The notes beneath the pieces are model-generated. The model was given only the letters and a program-made list of their open reading frames with translations. It ran no database searches and was not told the origin of the DNA. Of a stretch of DNA of 64,000 nt, positions 43,479 to 52,052 are shown piece after piece (positions within the stretch are counted from its first letter, which is position 1; each line of letters opens with the position of its first letter). Source of the DNA: an uncultured Clostridium sp. Its GTDB lineage: Bacteria > Bacillota > Clostridia > Lachnospirales > Lachnospiraceae. A program made the translations under genes and the position numbers. The stretch lies in contig CAMMNN010000004.1 in NCBI GenBank assembly GCA_946498245.1, forward strand, positions 1-64,000. Direction: 5' to 3'.

Positions 43479-46100
43479 TTAGTTTGCTGCCTTTTCGTCG
43501 CCATAGTAAGCGTGTAAATACATCTCCTTAATCTCGCTCATAAGCGGGTATCTGGGGTTGGCGCCAGTACACTGGTCGTCAAATGCATTCTCAACCATCT
43601 CATCCAGAGTAGCCAGGAAGTCTTCTTCCTTGATTCCGTAATCGCGGATGGTCTTCTTGATGCCGACTTTGGCCTTTAAGTCTTCGATCTTATCAATGAA
43701 TTTATTTAAGGTATCCTGGTCGTTCTCACCGAATACGCCGCAGAAGTTTGCGCATTCCACATAGCGAGACAGAGTATGGGGATACTGATACTGCGGGAAG
43801 GTACCCATCTTAGGCGGAACCTCAACTGCGTTAAAGCGCATAACCTCTGTAATCAGCAGAGCGTTGGCAACGCCATGGGGCAGGTGATGGTAAGCGCCCA
43901 GCTTGTGAGCCATGGAGTGGCAAACGCCCAGGAATGCGTTGGCAAATGCCATACCGGCCATGCAGGAAGCGTCGGCCATCTTCTCACGGGCAACGGGGTC
44001 GTTGGCTCCGTTTTCGTAAGCGCTGGGAAGGTAATTGAAGATGCTCTTCATTGCCTTTAATGCCAGACCGTCGGTGTAATCTGTGGCCATAATAGAAGCG
44101 TAAGCTTCCAGAGCATGGGTCAGAGCGTCGATACCGGAAGCGCTGGTCAGGCCCTTAGGCTGGCTCATCATGTTGTCAGCGTCGATAATGGCCATGTTGG
44201 GAAGCAGCTCATAGTCTGCCAGAGGATACTTGGTGCCGGTGCGGTCGTCGGTAATAACAGCGAAAGGAGTTACCTCAGAGCCGGTACCGGAGGAAGTGGG
44301 GATAGCTACAAAGTAAGCCTTTTCACCCATTTTCGGGAAAGTGTATACTCTCTTGCGGATGTCCATAAAGCGCATTGCCATGTCCAGGAAGTCTACTTCC
44401 GGATGCTCGTACATTACCCACATGATCTTGCCTGCGTCCATAGCGGAACCGCCGCCCAGAGCGATGATGCAGTCCGGTTCAAAAGCCCGCATAGCGGCTG
44501 CGCCGGCAGTAGCGGAAGACAGGTTGGGATCGGGAGCAACCTCATAGAAGCAGGTATGCTGGATTCCCATCTGATCCAATTTCTCTTCAATGGGCTTTAC
44601 ATAGCCATTTTTATATAAGAAGCTGTCGGTAACGATGAAGCATTTCTTTTTACCCATAACGGTGCCCAGCTCGTCCAGGGCTACAGGCATACAGCCTTTC
44701 TTAAAGTAAACTTTCTGAGGTGCACGGAACCAAAGCATGTTTTCTCTCCTTTCGGCAACCGTCTTGATATTTAACAGATGTTTCACGCCAACATTCTCGG
44801 AAACAGAGTTGCCGCCCCAGGAGCCGCAGCCTAAGGTTAAGGACGGAACCATCTTGAAGTTGTATAAATCGCCGATACCGCCGTGGGAAGAAGGAGTATT
44901 GATGACAATACGGCAGGTCTTCATGGCCTCAGCGTGTTTCATAATCTTTTCGGTCTGAGCCGGATGGATGTACAGAGAAGAGGTATGGCCGTAGCCGCCG
45001 TCTGCTACCAGGCGCTCTGCTTTGGCAAGGGCCTCGTCAAAGGTTTCCGCCTTGTACATAGCCAGAACAGGAGACAGCTTCTCGTGAGCAAATTCTTCGG
45101 AGATGTCAACGGATTCTACCTCGCCGATGAGGATCTTAGCGGTTTCCGGTACGGTAACGCCTGCCAGGGCAGCAATCTTGAATGCGGACTGTCCTACGAT
45201 CTTGGCGTTTAAGGAACCGTTGATGATAATGGTTTTTCTTACTTTTTCCAGCTCGTCGGGCTTTAAGAAGTAGCAGCCCCGGTATTCAAACTCTTTTTTA
45301 ACAGCGTCGTAAATAGGAGCCAGAACTGTTACAGACTGCTCAGAAGCGCAGATCATACCATTGTCAAAGGTCTTGGAATGGATGATAGAGTTTACAGCCA
45401 GCTTGATGTCAGCGGTTTCATCAATAATAACCGGAGTGTTGCCTGCGCCTACGCCCAGGGCGGGTTTTCCGGAAGAGTAAGCGGCATGTACCATGCCGGG
45501 GCCGCCTGTTGCTAAGATGGTGTCGGCCTCCTTCATAACGTCGTTGGTCAGTTCCAGGCTGGGAACGTCGATCCAGCCGATGATACCTTCAGGAGCTCCG
45601 GCCTTTACGGCTGCGTCCAGGACAACCTTTGCAGCGGCGATGGTGCACTTCTTTGCACGGGGATGGGGGCTGATGATAATGGCGTTTCTGGTCTTCAAAG
45701 CAATCAGGGTTTTAAAGATTGCCGTAGAAGTGGGGTTGGTGGTGGGGATTACAGCGGCAATCAGACCGATAGGCTCTGCAATCTTTTTGATGCCGAATGC
45801 GGGATCTTCTTCAATCACACCGCAAGTCTTGGTGTTCTTGTAGGCGTTGTAGATGTACTCGGCGGCGTAGTGGTTCTTGATTACTTTATCCTCTACGATA
45901 CCCATGCCGGTTTCTTCTACGGCCATCTTAGCCAACGGGATACGTGCCTGGTTGGCAGCCACTGCAGCAGCAAAAAAGATTTTGTCTACCTGTTCCTGAG
46001 AGTAGGTAGCAAAAATTTTCTGCGCTTCGCGCATTTCTTTCATTTTCGCGGCCAGTGCGTCAACGTTGTCGATGATTTCAGGTGCCTTCGTCTTTGCCAT
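43479..46100 (-). CDS. adhE: Bifunctional acetaldehyde/alcohol dehydrogenase
   Basis: Reduces acetyl-CoA to acetaldehyde and then ethanol, consuming two NADH; a major electron sink in fermentation, usually in long filaments called spirosomes. 873 residues. The N-terminal aldehyde dehydrogenase half has the catalytic cysteine in FDNGMICASEQSV, and the C-terminal iron alcohol dehydrogenase half has GGGSAMDAGK, SSGTGSEVTPF and the metal histidines in HSMAHKLGAYHHLPHG. Both halves appear complete. The promoter carries Rex-like boxes, fitting NADH-sensing control. AGGAGG site before the ATG. Confidence 0.97.
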   Translation of the reverse strand: MAKTKAPEIIDNVDALAAKMKEMREAQKIFATYSQEQVDKIFFAAAVAANQARIPLAKMAVEETGMGIVEDKVIKNHYAAEYIYNAYKNTKTCGVIEEDPAFGIKKIAEPIGLIAAVIPTTNPTSTAIFKTLIALKTRNAIIISPHPRAKKCTIAAAKVVLDAAVKAGAPEGIIGWIDVPSLELTNDVMKEADTILATGGPGMVHAAYSSGKPALGVGAGNTPVIIDETADIKLAVNSIIHSKTFDNGMICASEQSVTVLAPIYDAVKKEFEYRGCYFLKPDELEKVRKTIIINGSLNAKIVGQSAFKIAALAGVTVPETAKILIGEVESVDISEEFAHEKLSPVLAMYKAETFDEALAKAERLVADGGYGHTSSLYIHPAQTEKIMKHAEAMKTCRIVINTPSSHGGIGDLYNFKMVPSLTLGCGSWGGNSVSENVGVKHLLNIKTVAERRENMLWFRAPQKVYFKKGCMPVALDELGTVMGKKKCFIVTDSFLYKNGYVKPIEEKLDQMGIQHTCFYEVAPDPNLSSATAGAAAMRAFEPDCIIALGGGSAMDAGKIMWVMYEHPEVDFLDMAMRFMDIRKRVYTFPKMGEKAYFVAIPTSSGTGSEVTPFAVITDDRTGTKYPLADYELLPNMAIIDADNMMSQPKGLTSASGIDALTHALEAYASIMATDYTDGLALKAMKSIFNYLPSAYENGANDPVAREKMADASCMAGMAFANAFLGVCHSMAHKLGAYHHLPHGVANALLITEVMRFNAVEVPPKMGTFPQYQYPHTLSRYVECANFCGVFGENDQDTLNKFIDKIEDLKAKVGIKKTIRDYGIKEEDFLATLDEMVENAFDDQCTGANPRYPLMSEIKEMYLHAYYGDEKAAN

Positions 46101-46182
46101 CTTGGAATCCTCCTATTAGTTTATTATAAATTTATTATAGGTTGCAAAGAGTTACAGGGTCAAGAAAGTTTTTATTTCTGAC

Positions 46183-46244
46183 TCGTTATTTTTTTAACGA
46201 TGTCATTATACTGCTGTATTGTGAGATTGTCAATTAATTAACGA
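46183..46244 (-). promoter_or_regulatory. adhE promoter with two Rex-like operators
   Basis: Minus-strand promoter with perfect TTGACA (46233-46228), 17-base spacer and perfect TATAAT (46210-46205). Box 1, TTGTCAA-TTAA-TTAACGA (46227-46244), overlaps the -35. Box 2, TCGTTAT-TTTT-TTAACGA (46183-46200), starts 4 bases after the -10. Both fit the Rex consensus TTGTTAA-N4-TTAACAA with 2-3 changes. A lone TTAACGA half is at 46252-46258. Confidence 0.75.
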
Positions 46245-46366
46245 TAAAAAATTAACGAAATTCGTGCTTTCTCTGTTTTGCATAAGATCAAAGCGGAAAA
46301 AGGAGGAGTTCATTAAAATATACACAAAGAGGAAAATTCTGTATTCTGTGCCATTTTTCAAATGGG

Positions 46367-46395
46367 GTATAAATTCCTTCATTTCACAGATACTA
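46367..46395 (+). promoter_or_regulatory. Possible sigma-G promoter of spoVT
   Basis: GTATA (46367-46371), 17 bases, GATACTA (46389-46395) resembles the sigma-G pattern GHATR - CATNNTA with one mismatch. It lies 55 bases before spoVT. The rest of the 46101-46449 gap holds the adhE promoter and its operators. Confidence 0.4.
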
Positions 46396-46449
46396 CATTA
46401 ACAAGAAATCTTGCAGATAAATGACAAAAGTAAAATGGAGGACATGTTT

Positions 46450-46998
46450 ATGAAAGCTACCGGAATCGTAAGAAGAATTGATGATTTAGGACGGGTGGTA
46501 ATTCCTAAGGAAATTCGCAGAACCCTTCGTTTAAGAGAGGGAACGCCGCTGGAGATTTTTACGGATCGGGAAGGAGAGATCATATTAAAAAAATATTCGC
46601 CTATGGTGGAACTGACGGCTTTTGCGGGGCAGTACGCAGAAGCAATGGCCCAGTCCACTGGCCTGATGGTCTGCATTACAGACAGAGATCAGGTAGTGGC
46701 GGCTGCAGGCGGGGCCAGAAAGGAACTGATTCAGAAGCCCATCAGCCATCAGTTGGAGGTTTTGATCCAGGAGAGAACCGTGGTAGTAGCGGGAAAAGAT
46801 GAAAAGGGCTTTACGCCAGTTACAGCAGAGAGCGCGGAAGGAATTACCGCCCAGGTAATCGCCCCCATTATCTGCGAAGGAGATGCCATTGGAGCGGTGG
46901 TGATTTTCAGCCGGGAACCAAGGATCCGTTTTGGAGAAATGGAGTTAAAACTGGCTAATACAGCGGCTGGATTTTTGGGGCGCCAGATGGAAAGCTGA
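46450..46998 (+). CDS. spoVT: Stage V sporulation protein T-like regulator
   Basis: 182 residues: N-terminal AbrB swapped-hairpin DNA-binding domain (MKATGIVRRIDDLGRVVIPK, residues 1-50) and a C-terminal GAF domain (about 55-178). In spore formers SpoVT tunes sigma-G dependent genes in the forespore. Start at 46450 because GGAGG lies 8 bases before it; the upstream in-frame ATG at 46411 would add 13 residues. Its presence suggests a sporulating lineage but does not prove that this strain forms spores. Confidence 0.92.
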   Translation: MKATGIVRRIDDLGRVVIPKEIRRTLRLREGTPLEIFTDREGEIILKKYSPMVELTAFAGQYAEAMAQSTGLMVCITDRDQVVAAAGGARKELIQKPISHQLEVLIQERTVVVAGKDEKGFTPVTAESAEGITAQVIAPIICEGDAIGAVVIFSREPRIRFGEMELKLANTAAGFLGRQMES

Positions 46999-47046
46999 CA
47001 GAAAGGGATTTAATAGAGAAATTATAAACGCAGGATTTATGAAAAG

Positions 47047-47079
47047 GGCCGGGAGCGCTTTTGCTTTCCCGGTCTTTTT
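47047..47079 (+). terminator. Terminator after spoVT
   Basis: GGCCGGGA pairs with TCCCGGTC (one G-U), followed by TTTTT. Confidence 0.8.
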
Positions 47080-47162
47080 GGCATTTTGGCCTTTTTTATT
47101 GGACAAAATTGTGATATGCTTTAAAAGGAAAAACATATTTTACAAAAGAAAGGAATCAATCT

Positions 47163-47582
47163 ATGAAAAAGTTTGTGGAAGAGTTTAAGGCTTTTGCTTT
47201 AAGAGGAAATGTAATGGACATGGCTGTCGGTGTCATTATCGGCGGCGCTTTTTCCGGCATCGTTACGGCGCTGACGGACAATTTTATCAATCCGATTTTA
47301 AATTTTGTCACAGGGGCGGCCAGATACAGCCTGGAAGAGATAGCCGGTTTTGGCTCCGCCTTTTTATCTTCCGTAGTGAATTTCATTATTATGGCCTTTG
47401 TTCTGTTCTGTTTGATGAAAGCGGTGAATACGGCCCTGAGTCTGGGACATAAAAAAGAAGAGCCGGCGGCTCCTACAACAAAGACCTGCCCCTTCTGCAA
47501 GACGGAAATTGCAATCGACGCAACCCGTTGCCCTCACTGCACTTCCCAGCTTGTCGTTGCCGAAGGAGAAGAGGAGGCCTAA
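47163..47582 (+). CDS. mscL: Large-conductance mechanosensitive channel with zinc ribbon
   Basis: Pentameric membrane-tension valve that releases solutes on hypo-osmotic shock. Residues 1-100 are a normal MscL: EFKAFALRGNVMDMAVGVIIGGAFSGIV for helix 1, NFIIMAFVLFCLMKAVN for helix 2. The usual C-terminal helix bundle is replaced by a linker and a zinc ribbon near 109-126, CPFCKTEIAIDATRCPHC with two CxxC pairs. The ribbon should face the cytosol. 139 residues, close to normal MscL length. Good AAAGGAA site. Confidence 0.92.
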   Translation: MKKFVEEFKAFALRGNVMDMAVGVIIGGAFSGIVTALTDNFINPILNFVTGAARYSLEEIAGFGSAFLSSVVNFIIMAFVLFCLMKAVNTALSLGHKKEEPAAPTTKTCPFCKTEIAIDATRCPHCTSQLVVAEGEEEA

Positions 47583-47663
47583 GGCAGTTACAGCACAGCA
47601 AGAAAGCCGCCTGTCTGTCCGTTGGAGCAGGGCTTTCATAATATAAATTAAGGAGGGAAATTT

Positions 47664-49487
47664 ATGAGAACGTGGAAGCAAAGAGTAAGAACAGCATTCC
47701 TGACAACGGCCCTTGTCCTGACTGCAACCCTGGGGTTCAGCTTTGGGGCGATGGCGGCGGATCAGGATATTGTAGTGCTGTACACCAATGATGTCCACTG
47801 CGGGGTGGATGACAATATCGGCTATGCCGGTCTGGCTCTTTATGAAAAAGAAATGGAAGCGCAGACGCCTTACGTGACTCTGGTAGACGCTGGAGACGCT
47901 ATCCAGGGAGCTCCTATCGGCACATTGTCCGACGGCGGCTACATTGTGGAAATTATGAACCAGGTAGGATACGATTTTGCAGTGCCGGGAAATCATGAAT
48001 TTGATTACGGCATGGCGCGTTTCCTGGAACTGGCGGGTGAGCTGGACGCCGGATACTATTCCTGTAATTTTATCAGTCTGGCTACCGGGCAGACCGTTTT
48101 GGCTCCTTATAAAATGTTTACATACGGGGATACTCAGGTGGCTTTTGTAGGCGTTTCCACTCCGGAGAGCTTTACAAAGTCCACTCCGGCCTACTTCCAG
48201 GACAGCGCCGGAAATTATCTCTACAGCTTCAGTGAGGATACTGACGGAACGGCTCTTTACGCCCGGATTCAGTCTGCAGTAAATGATGCCAGAGGGCAGG
48301 GGGCGGATTTCGTAATCCTGGTAGGCCATCTGGGAAATGTAGGCATTACCCCGGCATGGAGTTCAGAGCAGGTCATTAAGAACACTACAGGAGTTGACGC
48401 AGTCATCGACGGCCATTCCCATGAAACCTATGATAAAACCTATCCGAATAAAGAAGGAAAGGAAATTCCTGTAACCCAGACCGGAACGAAACTGGCCAAT
48501 ATCGGAAAACTGACCATAAAGCCCGATGGTACCATTACGACAGAGATGGTATCTTCCGTTCCGGACGCCGGATCTACGGCTTATGTGGTTCAAAAAGGCG
48601 ATTCTTTAAGCCGGATTGCAAAAAAAGTTTTAGGTTCTTCTGAAGCGTGGAGAACTATTTACGAAGCTAACAAAGCTCAAATCAGCCGTCCCAATATCAT
48701 TCGTCCCGGCATGGTTCTGACGATTCCCGGCGGCTCCATGGTTAATGAGGACGGAAAATATGTAGACGCTGTAACGGATGCATTTATTAAGAATATCCAG
48801 AACCAGTACAGCGAAAGCCTGAAAACGGTTTTGGGCCATACAGACGTGGCACTGACTGTAAACAATCCCGATACGGGAGCACGCCAGATCCGCAGCGGAG
48901 AAACAAATCTGGGCGATTTGTGCGCCGATGCTTTCCGTTATCAGTTGGGAACGGATATTGGACTGGCAAACGGAGGCGGTATCCGGGCCGATATAGCGGC
49001 GGGAGATATTACCTATAATGATACCCTCAGCGTATTCCCCTTCGGAAATATGAGCTGCGCCGTAGAAGCCACAGGCCAGCAGATTAAAGATGCTCTGGAA
49101 GTGGGAGCAATGAATTATCCGGAAGAGAACGGCGGTTTCCTTCATGTATCAGGTCTGACCTATACGATTGACAGCTCCGTTCCTACCAGCGTAAAACTGG
49201 ATGAAAAGGGCAATTTCATCAGCGTAACGGGAGCTTACCGGGTAACGGATATTATGGTAAACGGAGAACCCCTGGATCTGAATAAGACGTATACAGTAGC
49301 TTCCCATAACTATATGCTGAAGTCCAGCGGCGACGGAATGACCATGTTTAATGGAACAAAGGTTATCCAGGATGAGGTTATGGTGGATGTAGATACGCTG
49401 TCCGCTTATATTGCTGAAAACTTAGGCGGAAACGTCGGGGCAGAGTATGCGGATCCCAAAGGCCAGGGCAGAATTACAATTAAATAA
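47664..49487 (+). CDS. Secreted 5'-nucleotidase with internal LysM
   Basis: 607 residues. A signal peptide ends near AMA-AD (residue 32). The metallophosphatase domain (about 35-290) has TNDVHCG, DAGDAIQGAP and the metal site GNHEFDYG, with GHSHETYDKT. A LysM wall-binding domain (about 302-357, YVVQKGDSLSRIAKKVLGSS) follows, then the 5'-nucleotidase C-terminal domain (about 380-605; GETNLGDLCADAF and NGGGIRADIAAGDI). It should hydrolyse extracellular nucleotides or UDP-sugars while bound to peptidoglycan. Placement of LysM between the two catalytic-unit domains, rather than at an end, is unusual. GGAGGG site. Confidence 0.9.
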   Translation: MRTWKQRVRTAFLTTALVLTATLGFSFGAMAADQDIVVLYTNDVHCGVDDNIGYAGLALYEKEMEAQTPYVTLVDAGDAIQGAPIGTLSDGGYIVEIMNQVGYDFAVPGNHEFDYGMARFLELAGELDAGYYSCNFISLATGQTVLAPYKMFTYGDTQVAFVGVSTPESFTKSTPAYFQDSAGNYLYSFSEDTDGTALYARIQSAVNDARGQGADFVILVGHLGNVGITPAWSSEQVIKNTTGVDAVIDGHSHETYDKTYPNKEGKEIPVTQTGTKLANIGKLTIKPDGTITTEMVSSVPDAGSTAYVVQKGDSLSRIAKKVLGSSEAWRTIYEANKAQISRPNIIRPGMVLTIPGGSMVNEDGKYVDAVTDAFIKNIQNQYSESLKTVLGHTDVALTVNNPDTGARQIRSGETNLGDLCADAFRYQLGTDIGLANGGGIRADIAAGDITYNDTLSVFPFGNMSCAVEATGQQIKDALEVGAMNYPEENGGFLHVSGLTYTIDSSVPTSVKLDEKGNFISVTGAYRVTDIMVNGEPLDLNKTYTVASHNYMLKSSGDGMTMFNGTKVIQDEVMVDVDTLSAYIAENLGGNVGAEYADPKGQGRITIK

Positions 49488-49577
49488 AGCTAAAAAAAGA
49501 ATCCTGCAAAATGGTAGCTACTCATACAAACAGTATCAACCAACAAACTGAAATAGGGTAGCTGCCATACAGGGTGT

Positions 49578-49625
49578 AGAAAAGAGCAAGTGAGAAAGCC
49601 GAGTGCCTGTCACTTGCTCTTTTCT
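49578..49625. terminator. Shared terminator
   Basis: A perfect 16-base inverted repeat (49578-49593 with 49610-49625) between convergent genes, rich in A and T at the base so it works on both strands. Confidence 0.85.
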
Positions 49626-49633
49626 GTGTCTGT

Positions 49634-51046
49634 TTAAAATATTGATTCGCCCGGTTCTACAAAAAAGGGATCGTCTTCCAGAAGATAAGGCGTACCATCG
49701 CTGCTGATCCTAAGCCTGCTATTTTTTACCGGCGTTACCGGCTGTTCCTTTGGCGTTTTTACTTGGGGAAACCATTCATAAGGATAACGATGGGCTCTAA
49801 AGACCGCCCGGCCTGGATTGAGAAATTCCCATACGATTTCCCTTTCTGGTGTAACTTCTATCACTCTGCCGCGGATCGTTTCTGTGATCAGAGTATTGCC
49901 ATTGGGCAGACGATCCGCTGAGGAGCAGTATTCGCTAAACAATAAATTGCTGAACGCTCTTTCCGCGCTGTTATGGAAATGATACTTCTCATCATTAAAC
50001 GTCCACTCGACCTTCAAGGTAACAGGATTGATTTCAAGAACCCTCGAATAAGAACGCGTGGCATTATTAAACCCTGTAGGACAGCACGGCGTAGGTTTAC
50101 CGATACCTGCCTGTCCGCCATTATCGAATAACAAAATATTGCCCTCACCGGGAAGACCGCGAGGAATCATGTGGACATGATGCTGTCCAACGATCTGCCC
50201 GATCTCTTGAAGTTCTTTGGTAGCTTCAAAATCAGGACCAATACGCCAAACAATATCGCCGGTTTTCTTATCGATGATGAACAAAGTATTGAGTATGCGG
50301 ACATCAGAAATAATATTATCCGGATTAAACCGCTCATCACCGGCATCATACCACTTATTAGGTCCTAAATAATTGATATTGTTGCAATACGTTTCTTTCA
50401 CATACTTGATCTCTTCTGTCGGCTGAAGAGATGGCGCAAACTGCTTGTGGATAGCTTTGCCAATCGTTTCGATACCTAATTGATCCCAGTGATCAAACAA
50501 GCTCCATGACCACAAGACATTGCCTTTTTCGTCGACCTCCAAAATTTTGGTATCGCTGATTTTGTGCTCGGAGAATTCCGGCAGATCACGATTCTCTGTA
50601 GAATTGATCAATGTTTTTCCACTGTGCAGCGGCTCTTGTCCCGGAATAAAATACCCTACCGGACTACCCTGCCGCTGATAATCGTGATGTTGCCGTGCGC
50701 TCAGAAATGGCTTGCCCGTCTTAATATCCATAACCATTTCGCCATTGGTAAAACGCCATTCGATCTCACCATCCCAATTCATCTGGACGAGATCCACACA
50801 ATCCAGCCAATACCCTTTGGCGTAACCTGTTGTTCCTAAGATAGAGCCTCCTGGCAGCATTTTATTATCAAACGCACCAAAAAGTCCTTCCCATCTTTTT
50901 ACGATATTGCCATTCATATCATAAAGTACAGCTCCGCGAGCCGTGGAGTGCCCCGCTATAGCCGGAATGATGGTCAAGCCGTTCCAGCATTTGTCCGGAT
51001 CATACCGAACTACCCCTGTTGGAAACACACGCGTATACATTGCCAT
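49634..51046 (-). CDS. Arylsulfotransferase (ASST)-like protein
   Basis: 470 residues of a beta-propeller type similar to bacterial aryl-sulfate sulfotransferase, which moves sulfate between phenols. Family segments: ARQHHDYQRQG, QIVGQHHVHMIPRG with paired histidines, LLFDNGGQAG, SRVLEINPVTLKVEWTF and LPNGNTLITE. Repeated W-x-F and GNVLWSW blades are seen. Unlike the enteric enzyme it has no signal peptide or lipobox, so its location is unclear. The base composition looks more AT-rich than its neighbours. AGGAGGGG site before the ATG. Confidence 0.75.
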   Translation of the reverse strand: MAMYTRVFPTGVVRYDPDKCWNGLTIIPAIAGHSTARGAVLYDMNGNIVKRWEGLFGAFDNKMLPGGSILGTTGYAKGYWLDCVDLVQMNWDGEIEWRFTNGEMVMDIKTGKPFLSARQHHDYQRQGSPVGYFIPGQEPLHSGKTLINSTENRDLPEFSEHKISDTKILEVDEKGNVLWSWSLFDHWDQLGIETIGKAIHKQFAPSLQPTEEIKYVKETYCNNINYLGPNKWYDAGDERFNPDNIISDVRILNTLFIIDKKTGDIVWRIGPDFEATKELQEIGQIVGQHHVHMIPRGLPGEGNILLFDNGGQAGIGKPTPCCPTGFNNATRSYSRVLEINPVTLKVEWTFNDEKYHFHNSAERAFSNLLFSEYCSSADRLPNGNTLITETIRGRVIEVTPEREIVWEFLNPGRAVFRAHRYPYEWFPQVKTPKEQPVTPVKNSRLRISSDGTPYLLEDDPFFVEPGESIF

Positions 51047-51102
51047 TGTAACCCCTCCTTATCCTATGTAAAAGCAAACCTATCACGCTACCTTATATTT
51101 AG

Positions 51103-51312
51103 TCTATCGCTAGAGCACCATCTAGTCAAGATAATTTTCAGCCCCTTTCCAAATCATCAATTCTGCGCAGCGACAAGCCTGAAGCTGATTATTTCGATGA
51201 ATTAAAAGAAAGCTATAACGAAAAAACTAATTGGGCAGGCACACAAACGCTGATTACGCCAAACAGGATTCTTTTTTTGCAAATTGTAAACCTATTTTGG
51301 GAAAGTGGTTGA
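51103..51312 (+). other. Start-less open frame, possible gene remnant
   Basis: 69 codons open between stops at 51100 and 51310, without a start codon. The middle reads naturally (PEADYFDELKESYNEKTNWA), unlike random frame translation. I do not recognise it. Its end overlaps the bioY operator, so at most it is a fragment. With the ASST gene it may mark an acquired segment. Confidence 0.25.
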
Positions 51313-51337
51313 CGATTTTTGCCGTTGACGATATAAT
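51284..51337 (+). promoter_or_regulatory. bioY promoter with BirA operator
   Basis: TTGTAAACC (51284-51292) - 14 bases - GGTTGACGA (51307-51315) is a close match to the Firmicutes BirA box TTGTTAACC-N14-GGTTAACAA. The right arm overlaps a -35 TTGACG (51309-51314); 17 bases later is a perfect -10 TATAAT (51332-51337). Biotin-loaded BirA would block it. Confidence 0.85.
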
Positions 51338-51402
51338 GCAGCTATAAAAGGAATTGCTGCCAATGCAGGCAGAAAATTTTATTAAGAAGTAAGAAAGGGA
51401 AA

Positions 51403-51987
51403 ATGTTTATGGCGGGAAGAGAAAAGACGGCGGCAGCCGGAAAAATATCAGTAAGAGAGATGACGGCGATTGCTCTGGTAACGGCGGTCACTTGTATTTT
51501 GGGGCCAATGTCGCTGCCGATTGTATTCAGCCCGGTACCGATTACATTGACGAATCTGGTGCTTTACTTGTCTCTGTATGTGCTAAAAACCAGAAAGGCT
51601 TTGATTAGCTATGTAATTTACTGGCTTTTGGGAACAGCAGGACTGCCGGTATTTTCCGGATTTGCGGGAGGACTGGCAAAAGCAGCCGGACCTACAGGCG
51701 GGTATTTAATAGGCTTTATTTTTATGATTGTAATTTCCGGATGGATTTTGGAGCGCTTTCCGCGCCGGCTGTGGATTCATATTTTTGCTATGGCGGCAGG
51801 AACAGCAGTCTGCTACCTGTTTGGCACAATCTGGCTGGTTTTGCAGATGAGCATTGATTTTAAGGCCGGTTTGGCTATGGGAGTGCTTCCCTATCTTCCG
51901 GGAGACGCGGTTAAAATACTGATAGCGGCCACGGTTGGCCCAATGATTGCTGCAAGAATCCGTCCGGTAGTTGAATCTTCTTTCTAA
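51403..51987 (+). CDS. bioY: Biotin transporter S component BioY
   Basis: Membrane protein of 194 residues that binds biotin and works alone or with the shared ECF module. About six helices. BioY marks: VFSPVPITLTNLVLYLS, GLPVFSGFAGGLAKAAGPTGGYLIGF and the C-terminal YLPGDAVKILIAATVG. The start ATG follows AAAGGGA; a second ATG two codons later is possible. The BirA box upstream fits biotin repression. Confidence 0.95.
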   Translation: MFMAGREKTAAAGKISVREMTAIALVTAVTCILGPMSLPIVFSPVPITLTNLVLYLSLYVLKTRKALISYVIYWLLGTAGLPVFSGFAGGLAKAAGPTGGYLIGFIFMIVISGWILERFPRRLWIHIFAMAAGTAVCYLFGTIWLVLQMSIDFKAGLAMGVLPYLPGDAVKILIAATVGPMIAARIRPVVESSF

Positions 51988-51999
51988 AAGGGGTATAAT
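51971..51999 (+). promoter_or_regulatory. Likely promoter of ywlG
   Basis: -35 TTGAAT (51971-51976, in the end of bioY), 17 bases, perfect -10 TATAAT (51994-51999), 54 bases before the ywlG start. Confidence 0.6.
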
Positions 52000-52052
52000 A
52001 ATCGGCAGAACAGAGTATGTTTTGCGTACTCTTTGAGAAAAGAGGGATTGCT

